Below are positions 12,055 through 56,824 of a stretch of DNA of 64,000 nt, piece by piece. Position 1 is the first letter of the stretch; each line of letters opens with the position of its first letter. The translations under genes were made by a program, and so were the position numbers. The notes beneath the pieces are model-generated. The model had not been told where the DNA came from. It was given only the letters and a program-made list of their open reading frames with translations, and ran no database searches. Origin of the DNA: Echiichthys vipera (lineage: Eukaryota > Chordata > Actinopteri > Perciformes > Trachinidae); contig OY829656.1 in the NCBI GenBank assembly GCA_963691815.1, positions 12,491,412 through 12,555,411 on the forward strand, read 5' to 3'.

Positions 12055-14444
12055 ATGCACTGCTATGGGGACTTGGTCAATTGTTTCTGCTTCGGGATGA
12101 TCCTGACAGGACTCCGGCACTTGGTCAATCACAGGAAAAGATGTACCTCCTATGGGCGCCACATGGGACTCTCTCCTCTGGTTAGGATGGTCCCAGCCAG
12201 ACTAGCCTGGTTCCTCCAGGAGATGCCGGCTCTCCTGATTCCCCTGCTTTTATTGTTCACTGTGCATAAACCCTCGAGTACTGGGAAGTACCTGCTGCTC
12301 GGGACCTTTTTCGTGCACTACTTTCAAAGGTAAAAGCAAAGACACAAGCCTAGTTGTAGCCATTTAATGCGTATGTGAAGGGAAGTATAAACATGAACTC
12401 AGTGTCTTTGGACCCCCAGTCATTCAAAAATAAAAGCAACTTTACACAATTACTTGTACAGGAGGACAGATTTTCACAATTCAGTTGTTCAGTTTAATTT
12501 CTCCGACTGATTTGATGATGTTTATAGTTTTCCCTCATGTTTACTAAAATATTTATTTATATATACAAATATATTTACTTATGCCTACAAGATATTATCA
12601 CACATATCACATGTTTCTTATTTTGGCTCATTTTGTTATAGGACTAATCCATCAGTGAATCAAGAAACAAACTGAATGACGTTTTTTATTGAAACTCTTG
12701 TTATTAATGTTCAATGATTGACTGTATCATCATGATGCCATTGCACCTATAGATACTAGATGTACAGTTAGTATTCAGCCACTTCAGTGAAAGCAAAGAT
12801 CTCCTGCTGTTATAATCTGAAAGCTAAATCACCACGAGGAATGCATTTGTAACCTCTTATGAAGAATGGGGCTGAACCACCTAAGTTTTGCTTGCACTTA
12901 AATGCTTAATCATTTGTACAAAACCACTCCTGGCTGTAAAACATGTCCTTTGCATGTACCAACATTAATAAAATGCACTATTATCCCTGTATTCTTTCCA
13001 CCTGCTGTATCTACTATTTCTTCACCAATCATAGGACATTTGTCTATTCACTACTGACCAGAGGAAAGCCTTTCCCACTGGGTGTGATGGTGGCTGCAGG
13101 TTCATTCTGCTCTCTGAATGGTTTCCTGCAGGGACACTACCTGCTGCACTGTGCGCAGTTTGATGATGAATGGTCAGCTGGCTATTGCTATAAAACTGGT
13201 AGGAGCAATATTTATTTTTTGTTTTTAATGCATTTATTGGAATGTATCACTTTTAAGGCCTCATTCATTGTGAACATTTAAAGGAATCTTTTTTGATTAT
13301 AGGTCGACATGCAACATAAATACTGTGAAAGTTTCAAAAAGCTCAATCCACAGACGGCACATATTAAGAAACGGTCTTTTTTCTTTTAGTTTTCCCATTT
13401 TTGCGGTATTGCAACAAAGTAATCCCCCTACGGCCCAAAGAAGCATTTCCCCACAGGTCACAACTGTACAAGAGACATCCAACTGTTGACAGGAAACCTT
13501 CAACTTCAAACAAGATCGATTATAACTCTTTCTATTATACATTTTGAATCCATTTTTTTTATATTTCTAAAGCTTTCCTCAAGCTGAGAAAAGAGATTTA
13601 AAACCTGTGACGTCATCTCATATAGGTTGAAAGTGGCCTCTAGAGTGCCAATACAGTCATTCCCCAGCTGCAACGATAATGCAAACACCCAGAATCGCTG
13701 ACCAATCAGACCAGACTAGCATTTTAGACAAAGGGGCGATACAGGTATATTCAGATAGACAGTGAGAGAACAATAATTTTTTTTTTTTTTTTTTTACCAT
13801 TAAAGCATGTACACATGTTGTAGTAGAAACCCAAGTACAATAAGTATGAACCTGAAAATTAGCTTAATACGGGACCTTTAAATGTATTGCCTTTTTAATA
13901 AAGTCAGTGACAAGTAAGACTTTCTTCTAGGTTTAATGCTGTTTTACATTGGAATGGCCATTAATATACATAGTGACTATATTCTACGCAACTTGAGGAA
14001 ACCAGGGGAAATAGTTTACAAGATTCCTACAGGTGAGAAAGAGACATTTCACTTGGATGACTTCTTATCCACTTTGTGCTTTTAGTGACTAGTGTTCTTC
14101 TTACTCTGCAGGAGGCCTGTTTGAATTTGTGTCCTGTGCCAACTACTTAGGGGAGATAATGGAGTGGTTTGGCTACGCTCTAGCTACCTGGTCCCTGCCA
14201 GCACTCTCATTTGCTTTGTTTACCCTGTGTTTTCTTGGATCAAGAGCCTATCACCATCACAGGTGCCTAAAACATGAATAAAAAGTCCTGACACCACTCA
14301 CTCAGTCAAACTACCTACATTAATAGGTGCTATTTTTGAGTGTCAGTTGTTCTTATTTTTCTGCTCCTCTGTTATAGGTTTTACCAAGAGACATTCAAAG
14401 ACTACCCCAAGTTACGAAAGGCTTTGATTCCATTCATCTTCTGA
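12055..14444 (+). CDS. srd5a2: Steroid 5-alpha-reductase type 2, five exons, complete
   Basis: Exons 12055-12329, 13035-13198, 13931-14032, 14112-14262 and 14378-14444 join in phase into 759 nt (252 aa; human SRD5A2 has 254). The enzyme sits in the endoplasmic reticulum membrane and reduces the 4,5 double bond of testosterone and related 3-oxo-4-ene steroids with NADPH. Family landmarks in order: WFLQEMP (its Glu, residue 56, matches human Glu57 at the steroid site), VHYFQR (Tyr89 matches human Tyr91), RTFVYSLLTRGKPFP, FYIGMAINIHSDYILRNLRK, SCANYLGEIMEWFGYA, RAYHHHRFYQETFKDYPK, and an aromatic-basic C-terminus. Several hydrophobic membrane segments are visible. The start at 12055 gives the family length; the first 40 residues are poorly conserved. 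The intron at 13199-13930 carries a MITE. Teleosts have more than one srd5a2 copy, so the a/b assignment is open. Confidence 0.96.
13282..13877 (-). mobile_element. TTAA-flanked MITE, family 1, copy 1 (srd5a2 intron 2)
   Basis: TTAA at 13278-13281 and at 13878-13881 bound a 596-bp segment that ends ACGGGACCT and starts AGGAATC. Read in reverse it carries the same internal order as the copies at 16114 and 57369: a CTAATTTTCAGGT-type block, then a CTGAATATACCTGTAT block, then a Cys-rich GTCTGATTGGTCAGC block. It is therefore inverted relative to those copies. No coding capacity. Confidence 0.75.
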
Positions 14445-14544
14445 GAGAAAAAACAACTGGCTGTTATCTTGTAGAGAAGACTTTGAACCAGCAGCAGAAA
14501 TGAATCACAAGACACTGCTCTCCTATTACAAATTCGAGTATACT

Positions 14545-14880
14545 TTTAGTTGTTTTGTAGTCATTTTGGTCACTTTGTGTTCATTTTGTTTCTCATTGTG
14601 GTCATTTTACATCCATTTTTAATCATTTTGTACGTCTTTGTAATTGTTTTGCATCAATGTTTAGTCATTTTGCATGTTGTGGTGGTTTTGCATCTATTTT
14701 TTGACATTTTACATTTCTATGTTGTCATTTTGTTTCTCTCTGTGGTCATTTTACATCTATTTAAAATAAATTGTGTCTTTGTCATTATTTTGTCTATATG
14801 TGGTTGTTTTGTGTCTATTCTCAATCATTCAGCATCTCTTCATGGTAGTTTTACATCCTTGTAGTCATTTTGGTTTTTTT
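14545..14880. repeat. Degenerate minisatellite (TCATTTTG-type units)
   Basis: Irregular units of roughly 20-24 bp, each centred on GTCATTTTG or a close variant, repeat about fifteen times just downstream of srd5a2. Any reading frame here is repeat-derived. Confidence 0.75.
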
Positions 14881-14997
14881 CCGCCATATTTTGAGTCAGA
14901 GCCCCTGACTTTATAGGCCCCGAGGCCTGTTCCCGGTAGGACCGTTCAGTAATCCATTCATGCATGCGTGGTAAACATATGAAGAGACGTTGATACG

Positions 14998-15003
14998 TTT
15001 ATT
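14998..15003 (-). terminator. mkks: Candidate mkks polyadenylation signal
   Basis: TTTATT on the + strand is AATAAA in the mkks sense, about 600 bp past the mkks stop. If used, the mkks 3' UTR spans about 14980-15602. The srd5a2 and mkks 3' ends converge here. Confidence 0.4.
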
Positions 15004-15602
15004 TTTATGCAAATACAAAATGAACAAACTGCAAAAGAACAAAAAACATACTCATTACACTGGATATTACTTGGGTCAGATTTCACCCTCCATAGTGTGT
15101 CTTGAAAGTTAACATGTAGAAACATTGAACAGTAGTTCATTAGTTGAACATACCTGTGGTTAGTCTTTGGGTTTTAATACCTTTCATGCATCAGATTCAT
15201 TTCATCGATTAACAGGTTTGGACTTGTAACATTGTTGGAATGAAATGAAGGGTGGAAAATAACAACCCCCTGGACATTTTTTTTATGTGCTACTGCATGG
15301 TGGCTAAAAAGTCTGTGGCAAGGTTGCAGCACCCCCTTGTGCTGACAAAAGGCAATTGCAGCAGAAAAATGCCGGTTTTAGTAAAGGTTTCCTATAGCTG
15401 AATTATCATTCAAGTGTTGTTGGCTGGAAGTGGTGGTGAGATGCAGGTAAGAACGAAATGTTGAATAACAAATGTTGAAGTTTATGGAGAAAAGCTGTTT
15501 TCCTGCCAAATACCTAACAGAGAGAACACACATATGGGGTATGTGAGTCTCAGAAATTACAGTCAGGAGCCTTTTTTCACACTGGATAAAATGCGTATTG
15601 TG

Positions 15603-18600
15603 CTAGTTCATATCTTGAATTAGATATTGCACATCCAGTGCAAGATTAGCAGTTTCTACAGCAACTTGCAATGCATTGAGTTTAGCTGTGAAGGAGTCAA
15701 GCACACGTGGCTGCACAGAAGGGACTCTGGACAGAGGTGCAGGTGAGAACTGTGGGTATTTAGTGTTCAGATAAGTCCACTTCTGATTTGGGCTGCTTTC
15801 CATCAGTCCACAGCCACAGAAGCCCAAACTCTCCTCCATGTGTTCTTTCATGACATCTGCAGTGTGAGTCCAGTGGTGAGCATGAGTCAGATCCATTACA
15901 GAATTCCCACCGTCGTGCTGCAGCGCTGCAGCCACAGACTCCAAAGATCGGCAGAATCCCTCCACGGCGAGAAGGTACTCTGTCTGTGAGCACCCCAGTG
16001 TGTGTACCGTCTCTCTGACTTCATCCATGCTCTAAAATGAGAATATGGCATAATCGAGACATGTTTTAATGAGTTTACTGTGAAGATATACAAAATCAAC
16101 CAAACTGGTTTAAAGATCCCATATTATGTTCATTTTCAGGTATATACATATATTAATATTCAAACACAACATTTTTTTCTCTTACTGTCTGAATGTCTAC
16201 TTAAATATAAAAGTATTCATCCTCTGTCTGAAACTCTGTTTTAGCATCTGTCTCTTAAAGCACCCTGCGAATAACCCATGTGGTTCTTCTGTATCTGCGC
16301 TCTCTGCAGCCGGGGAATGACTCTAAAGCCTATATGCTCTAAAGGCACCAAAGCAGCACTTTCTACCTATTTGAAGTATAGTTGTGACATCACAACCATA
16401 CAGAAGCCCTGACGGGTAATTTAAAGGCCTGTGTGCATTTCTCTGTGGATTGAGGCTCTTGATACTTTCACAGTATTTATATTACTATTTATAGCACGTT
16501 AATCTGCTCTATAATAAAAAAAGACGTGAAAATTTCAGTTATTACAAGATGGGACCTTTAAGAACATTGGAACTCACCTTGTGTCTGATGTAAGCAGCAA
16601 GGTAGGTCTCTGTACATCCACCTCCAAATAAGGCAGATGGTTCTCTCAGGGTGAGCCTCAACACGTGCTGTGTCTTCTGGCACACCACCTTGAACAGACG
16701 TATATTAACACATCAGTTGCTTCACATTAATGGGAATTCCAAACTAATGTCTGTTTGTGTGTAAAAACTATTAAAATATTACAATCTTTTATGCCAGTTG
16801 ATGGATGTTTCAACAAAACTGATGTAGAAAAATTAGATTCCCATATACCATATTTTGAATCATATTTCTGTTTTACGGAATAATATCTAGTGGAGAATGC
16901 AAATCTTAAAGGGAGGGAAATCCATCTGATGTTAGGAGTGAATCTATGATTAAACAATAGAGTCCCCAGGGCTCCTCACTGTATCTTACCTTCAGCTCAC
17001 TTAACATTGTCTCATTCCTGTGGCAGAGGATCATCGTGCAGATCGTCGACTCCCCAGGAGAGGTTAAATGCAGCATTGTCTTGGGCCCAAACTGTTTAAT
17101 ACAGACCTCCCTCACCTTCCCGTAGGCCTTGGCTGGAATTGTAGTTTGCAATGTTGCCACAGGTCGAGCACCTATTCGTACAAGTTAGTGGACAGAAATG
17201 AAAGAGGACCTCACACAATGCAAAGTAACAGTACAAGATATACCTGCTGGGACAGAACACTTTTTATTTGGCTTTTAATGAAATCTGCTATATTTGTTTT
17301 ATTTCCCTTTACTTACTTTGATGATCTACTTATTAATTTACTATTATTATTATTTTAATTACTTACTTGTTAAATTATTAAGCTTTTTATTCACTTTTAC
17401 GTATGTTTTATGTTATTATTTATTTAATTTTGAATTTTATTTTTTATTTATTAACCTGCTATATACTTTTTATTAATAGTTGACTAGTTTTGTTTTTTCT
17501 TTATTTAGTGATTATTTTATCCATTTTACACATAGCTTTATTGATTTTAATGTTTTAACATTTCTTGATCCTCTTGTGTTTCCTCAAAGTGTTGTTGATA
17601 TCGTTTTCCTCACTTTCTGTTTTATTGTTGAATTGATCCATGCATGTATATAAAAAAACTGAGAGGGTGCAGAAATTGAAAAGCATTTAAGTCGCTTCAA
17701 AATTAGATAGAACCTGTTCAGTCATACAGATACATTCTGTCAGGTAAATTAAGTCATGTGGTTTATAAAGGCTTGTTAATATGCTATTAATGATAATAAA
17801 GATGTTTCGAGGCCTACCTGTCAGCTGAGTAAGTGGCTCCATGAGAGTGATTCCCAGTCTCTCTATCACTATGACACCATGACTTCTCAGGTATTGCTGC
17901 AGGACTGGATGTATGACCTTCTGACATACAAACAGTTTCACCTTATCTTTAACCACATGTTTGCCGAGCTCCAGGAGCTGATCCTGTATCTGCGAGTCTG
18001 TGTCTACACCTGGGTGCACCTCAATTATCCCATCACCGAGTTCAGAAAGATCTCCAGAAAGAGATGCACTGAACAACACCATGCACAGTGGATTTGAATG
18101 ATGGCTCTCTACCTTGTTGAGGCAAAAGGCATCCGGCATTTCCACCAGTAAACCTGGAAACACTGCAGAGTTTAACACAGCGTGACCTTCAACAGAGATG
18201 GTCACTATTTGGCCAAGACTGACTATACCTGGGCTGTTACAGGGAACAGTCAGCAAAAAAGCTTGTACGACCAACTTGCTGATGTGAAGTGCCTCTGGCT
18301 CTGTTAGCAGGCATGCTGGTTTGCTGGAGGTAATACTGCGAGCTAATGTGATCAAGTTCTGGCTGCTGCAGAAGTCGAGCTTCACTTTGCAACCACAGTC
18401 TTCTCTTTGCAGGTAACTGGTGCACAGACTCAGCAAGTGCTTGTTCACTGGGATAGACACGTTTCCCCTGAGACCAGACTGCTTTGCTTGATCAATCAGA
18501 GACAAGCAAAGAATGGCAGCGAACAAACCACAGTCACTGAAACGAGACACGTGGTTAAGAATGGAGGTTTTTATCAGATTGATAAAAGCATGTGAGGAGG

Positions 18601-18802
18601 AAATGGCTGGAATGAGAACTGAGGAGGTTGAGGTGGTTACAACGTGCCCTCCGATGTTGTTATGGACTTGTTTTAGCCTACCTGTCGGACCAAAACAAGA
18701 TCTCAGAAGCTGCCTCAGCAAATGAAGCTTGTTACAGATATCACTGTTGTCCAGTGGCAGATCCGTACAAAGAGATGGGGATTTCTTGACGAGTCGAGAC
18801 AT
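15603..18802 (-). CDS. mkks: McKusick-Kaufman/Bardet-Biedl syndrome 6 chaperonin-like protein, complete
   Basis: Four coding exons on the - strand: 18802-17818, 17171-16990, 16688-16578 and 16031-15603. Together 1707 nt (568 aa; human MKKS has 570). All junctions are GT/AG and in phase. The translation matches MKKS throughout: SCFGPTGRLKQVHN, NHVSRFSDCGLFAAILC, NKHLLSLCTSYL, VCQKVIHPVLQQYLRSHGVI, LFGGGCTETYLAAYIRHK, AVEGFCRSLESVAAALQHDGG and KLNALQVAVETANLALD. MKKS is a group II chaperonin relative that has lost ATPase function. It acts at the centrosome/basal body with BBS10, BBS12 and CCT to assemble the BBSome for ciliary traffic. The ATG at 18802 is chosen because MSRL aligns with the human N-terminus; the longer open frame upstream starts with TTG, not ATG. 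A MITE sits in the third intron. Intact. Confidence 0.97.
16114..16557 (+). mobile_element. TTAA-flanked MITE, family 1, copy 2 (mkks intron)
   Basis: TTAA at 16110-16113 and 16558-16561 flank a 444-bp element with inverted ends AGATCCCAT and ATGGGACCT (8 of 9 match). The interior shares ordered blocks with the copy at 57369: CTGTCTCTTAAAGCACCC, ATCACAACC(A/G)TACAGAAG and GTGTGCATTTCTCTGTG. Non-coding. Confidence 0.85.
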
Positions 18803-19116
18803 CACTTTAGCAGCAATTTCTCCGAGCACTGGCAAGACAAACTTACGTACAGAAGGCGCTTGGCATAACGAAATTTGACAGAACGCGCTTCTTCGCGGCT
18901 TCCATGATAAGCCCTTTGCTTGCCACAACTTGGGCAGAGAGGCTTATTGCATTGCCTGATAAAAAAATAAATGAACACATTTGGAATACGCCCTTTATGT
19001 AGGACACTAATACGCATCAAACAATATTGATTGATTGATCACATTATCGTGGCTATTGTGTGATGGAATATATTTTTAGATACAGTTCGATAACATAATT
19101 TCGGACCAATAAACTC

Positions 19117-19130
19117 GTTTCCATGGTAGC
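19117..19130 (-). promoter_or_regulatory. mkks: X-box (RFX-binding motif) upstream of mkks
   Basis: On the mkks sense strand the site reads GCTACCATGGAAAC, a full fit to the X-box consensus RYYNYY-N(1-3)-RRNRAC. It lies about 315 bp upstream of the mkks ATG and next to a CCAAT box. RFX factors control ciliary genes including Bardet-Biedl genes, so the location fits. Confidence 0.65.
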
Positions 19131-19362
19131 GCGAACAGCGTTGGGTCCTAGTGGGTCCTGTTTCTGTGAGCAGTCGCATTATCTCGCTAGTGTTTGGAAT
19201 ATTCCACCTAAAACACCACAACTATAAAGCACATTATAAAGTGAGTTAAGTCCATAACCCGCTTTAAAACAGAGACGGACAGTCGCTTTATACAAAGGTA
19301 TTTTTGGCCTTTGAAGCTCCGACATATGCTAGCTGTGTGGTTGTTGGGCTACAATTTCAAAG

Positions 19363-19370
19363 TGACGTCA
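19363..19370. promoter_or_regulatory. Palindromic CRE site
   Basis: A perfect TGACGTCA octamer (CREB/ATF consensus) lies in the mkks/slx4ip divergent promoter. Function is inferred from motif and position only. Confidence 0.5.
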
Positions 19371-19791
19371 TCTCCTGTCGCCTCATCGTTTGACAAACAT
19401 TCAAAAACCGTTGGCGGTATGAAAGTTGTTGTTAATTTTGATTTACTTACACAACGCTACAAACGCTATTATATCCGCCACTACACTGTTGTAAGGTCAT
19501 TAACACGACATTTACTGATGACATTAAAGCCGGCATGTTGTTGCTTAGTTACGTACGTTGATCATCCGTTGTTCGAACACAGTTGTCATGAACATCAGTT
19601 GAGCCGATAACCAGTATTCGTTAGTGTATTGTGTTGAAAATAACCTAATAAATAAGTAAGGAATTGAATACTTTGTAACCACACATACAAGGTCGTTTTT
19701 GCAAGCGCTGAATAACACGGTGGAGTTTTATAGACACTCGACATGTGTTATCAGGAAATGTATCTTGGGAATGTTATAAACTAGGGGAACT

Positions 19792-20415
19792 GTGTCACCA
19801 GTCGGACAGTTTTTGGGGTTAAATTCTATCATTTTTTTGTTTAACCTACGAATATAAATGATAGTGTAATGTTAAGAGTTAATTTAATTGTGTAAAAATG
19901 AAGTCTAACGTCTTATCTTTGTAACCAAATATCGTTTTAACGGCCTAATTCATCCTTGTGTTTACAAGAGGGTGAATTAGCCGGTGTGCTTCTCTAGTCG
20001 GACATCCCTTTCTCCTCGCCGTAAACACTGGGAGCTGCTGGTCGTCTACATGAACATCGATGTTGTCAAAACACCCAGGACCATACTTCAGTCCTCCACA
20101 ATAAAATAATATGCTTTAACAGCTCCAAAATATACCGTAAACTCTTCTTCATTTCCATTTGAATGTAAATCACCACCTGAGCCGCTCAGGCTGAGCGTCG
20201 CCCAAACTTTCTTACTGCTTTCTCTCATCAACGACACTTTCATTTACTAATTTGACATGTAAATACCCATGTACAAATATGAAACTTCACTTGTAGATTG
20301 TGTGTAAATTAATTTTACTTCGGTGGCGATCACCCAGTAAAATAACCACCACGGAAATAATGGAGATGTGTCCGGATAAGGCTAATACCAGCGAGCGTCG
20401 TCCGACTGGGGATAC
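19792..20415. mobile_element. Candidate 620-bp MITE with CCAGTCGGAC ends
   Basis: GTGTCACCAGTCGGAC at 19792-19807 and GTCCGACTGGGGATAC at 20400-20415 are inverted repeats matching at 14 of 16 positions. A further TAGTCGGACATCCC copy lies inside near 19997. No clear target duplication was found, so the outer limits are uncertain. It lies between the promoter motifs and the first slx4ip coding exon. Confidence 0.5.
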
Positions 20416-20525
20416 ATTCCATATTAGCCTGCCAGTGTGTTGTGTTGTTTTTTAGGGTACCATGTGTAATTCATGACTATTATACTTGTTTCAGGCGGAA
20501 CTAGCTGACTGCTGTGTTCACTGCA

Positions 20526-53816
<33,291 letters not shown>

Positions 53817-55433
53817 AGATGCCTGACGCCACAGAGATAGAGATGATATTGTGTCAGGCTACATGTTTACCTCACATCACATGCATTTGTACACGTGTCA
53901 CATCTAACTAGCATATCTATTCTTTTCACATGTGCTGGTCATACAATGCACGCCCCCACCCACCCACATATCAAATACTGAACACATTATGGCAATTGAT
54001 ACATGAGCGTTTGAGTTACGCTTTGTCAAATACTTGAAACAGACTTTGCCTCCACCCATAAGTAGTGGTGGTCAAGAGAGGCTCGCAATGAAAGTCAAAA
54101 ACCTTAATTGGAGTTTAGATTTGGTTTTGTGTTGAAGATTGGGGATTTCAGACAGGCAGGAGCCATGCAGTACGTCATGGCTTTCAGTCTGAAATACTGG
54201 CTCCTACGTGTCTGAAAACTGTCCAGTTTCCCTGCTGAAGCTCTGCTGTGATTGATTGCTGTTTCCAGATTTATTTCATCACCCCATTCTCAAAAATGTA
54301 CTTATGTCGTTAGATTTCATTCATATACAATTTGCTCAATGCTTAGTTGCTAAGCACCTGGAATGTATCTCTAAATTTGAGGGTATTATGCAGCTTTCAT
54401 GTTGAACTTGTAATATGTGTGTGTATGAGCAGTATTGGTTTTATTTGGAAGAGAAGCAGGGCGTCTACAGGATCATAGGTTAAAATGCATCTGCTGTCGT
54501 TGCCCCGAGACTCGACAGGGCTGTTTTGGATCATTCAGTTGGCTTTGGCCCAGAGAGCATGGGGCAACAAGGGGCCAACAGTCACTCATACCCCCATGTA
54601 AAGCCAAAATGTTCCACTTGATTACATAATGTTGCCTGAATACATTATCCCTGCTTTTTTAATTTTTAATTCTACTAGAAAGACATTTCGATATAAATAA
54701 ATCTGTTTTTTCCCAGGAAAAAGAGAAATCTCTAAATCTTTGTGGAAATATGCTAATAGGTTAATTTTCTGGAAGCAGCCAGCATGAAATAACATGTTGA
54801 TCTCTGCACATTGTTTTTCTCCCACACAGTCCAGACTGGCTGAGGCTCATGGCAATTTGACAGTGATGATCTGTCCAACAGTGTTGTTACTAATACACCA
54901 GCGCTTCTCTGTCTGTATTAGTGGGTGTAACCTGAGATGAGTCACTGGCAGGAGCCAATTCTGTTCTTATCAAGACAATGTGGATTAGTGAAACTGACCC
55001 TACTGTTTTTAAGTCCTTATATGGTTTAAGGTCATTCTCAAGAGGTGTTGATAATCTCTTGCTTTGGTTTTAATCCTTTTAAACAGATTCTGCGGAGTAC
55101 GTTTTAAAATCAGTTCATCTCGACAACATGGGCTTCTCAGGCCGGCTTGTTTTAGTTAAGCCTGCTACTTAAACAAAACCAACAAGGGCAGCATTGTCTG
55201 AGGAATCATGAGGAGCAAGGGTATTTTTGTCTACAGGGTTGACCTAATACAAGAATGGCTTGCTACAACATAATTAGCTGTAAACACATTTGGACAGATC
55301 TTGCTCAAGACTATGATGTCTCTCCAGCAGCAGTTCCCACGCCAGCTGCATGAGAAACCTTTCATATGCTCGGACATGTTTGGCTTGATGCATCACAGAC
55401 AGACTCTGAACTCGCTCTCCAGAACAAAGACAA
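53817..55433. other. Intergenic slx4ip-jag1
   Basis: No gene seen between the converging genes. The sequence is moderately AT-rich with no clear repeats. Confidence 0.5.
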
Positions 55434-56824
55434 CTTTAATTCTTGTTTCATACAAAATATTTAATAAATATGACTTTCAAAAATATATTGCCAGATCAAC
55501 ACATAATTCTCAAGTTCATAACACAAAGTCAAAAATAGAACAAAATGTTGCCATGATCTCAAAGGGTTAACAAATGAGATAAAACATGTTTGTCTTTAAG
55601 AGCCTCATTTAAAAAAAAGAAACTAATTTGCACAGAAACAAAGCAGACTCTCGCAGAGCAAGGCAGTGTATTTGATCGGATTCTACAGCGTCCCCATTGC
55701 CCCCCTACTGTTCAAGTACTCACGGTCTAGCTTGTGATTTTATGCTGACTAAAGCAGATGGGAATTCTGGCGTGTCATATTGATGTTACTTGCCTTGCAC
55801 GTTGGTGGATTGTGACAGCATTTGAAATATGTCAATGGGTTCAACTGAAGCTGCTGAAGGATTTTTGTTCCCTTAAGTATTTATCCATTAGTGGCAAGCA
55901 ATATGTCTGCCACCATGTCCATCCCTCGCAGCAGCCGTGATCTTTTGTTGTCCTAACCTCACTTGCCTTCAATCAAGGTCCTGGCAACAAATAATGAAAT
56001 GTCAAATGTGTGAAAAAACAAACAAAAAAGTGTTTCAGGCCAAAAGTGCCCATCTTCTTTGAAATTCTTTGAAATTTGGCTTTTATAGAATGCGTTGAAA
56101 AATTAAGTCATTGAAAGAAATGGTAGGCTTCCACAGCTATCAAAACCTTCAAACTAGACAGAACATATAAATAATAAGGAATGATATCTTAAGGCTCTTG
56201 ATTATTAAGTTAATAAATCAAATATACACAATGATTAATAAAAAAAAATGTACATATCTACATGTTCTAAATCGACATAAATTCTTCATATTGGCAGCAA
56301 CTGCTGACATTGAACCCTTCCCTCCCTCCCCCGCCCCCCCAAAAATAAAAATAAATAATAAAGTTGATCTTTTTTCTCATTTGACAGTTGCTGAAGTCTA
56401 AAGCTGAAAAGGCACTTTCTCCAAACAGAACTAGAAAGAATTCAAACACAATGAAAATAATTTGCTCTAGCGTCGAACACGTCGGGTAGTTTTAGTCATT
56501 GTACAACAATTACACCAGGAGCCCCTTCCATGTGTCCACTAAATAAAACAAGAAGGGAAATGAAATGCAGTGGAGGACACTTTTGCAACTAGCTCTACAG
56601 TGAAATGTATACCAGTGCCTTGTGTTTCCAGCCAACCAAAGCAACTGTCACTGCCAGTGTAAGCCAGCTTGTCAAAACTTAAATTAACACGGGGAATATC
56701 TGGAAATACTGTGGGGTCACGACTGACATGACAGTTTGCTAACTACACATGCCAAATCCCCCGTTTCACCCACCACCGGGGTGTGAAGGCATAAGTCTTG
56801 GTTGCACAGCAACACAGCTGTCTG
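55434..56824 (-). other. jag1b: jag1 3' UTR (inferred)
   Basis: The sequence following the jag1 stop on the - strand. A candidate poly(A) signal ATTAAA (TTTAAT on the + strand, about 55434-55439) is followed in the jag1 sense by a GT-rich stretch (GTTGTCTTTGTTCTGG), giving a 1.4-kb UTR, similar in scale to other vertebrate JAG1 genes. The end is inferred from the motif only. Confidence 0.4.

Larger units (their letters stand above)
18803..20494. promoter_or_regulatory. Divergent mkks/slx4ip promoter interval
   Basis: The two genes point away from each other, as in human. Upstream of the mkks ATG an AG acceptor (TTTTTTTATCAG on the - strand) puts the start of the first coding exon at 18955, so mkks has an upstream noncoding exon. 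A similar acceptor (TGTTTCAG, ending 20494) precedes the first slx4ip coding exon at 20495. The 19.0-19.6 kb part is richer in CpG than its surroundings and carries CCAAT at 19106-19110, an X-box and a CRE. Transcription starts cannot be placed by eye. Confidence 0.55.

Noticed and set aside
14550..14864. 104-aa Phe/Val/Ile-rich frame that looks like membrane segments
   Set aside because: It is translation of the degenerate TCATTTTG minisatellite.
18660..18690. Donor-like CAGGTAGG on the - strand inside mkks exon 1
   Set aside because: The frame continues through it with conserved residues (GPTGRLKQVHN), so it is coding, not a splice site.
18803..18928. 42-residue N-terminal extension of mkks
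   Set aside because: The first codon of the extended frame is TTG, not ATG; the family N-terminus begins at the ATG at 18802.
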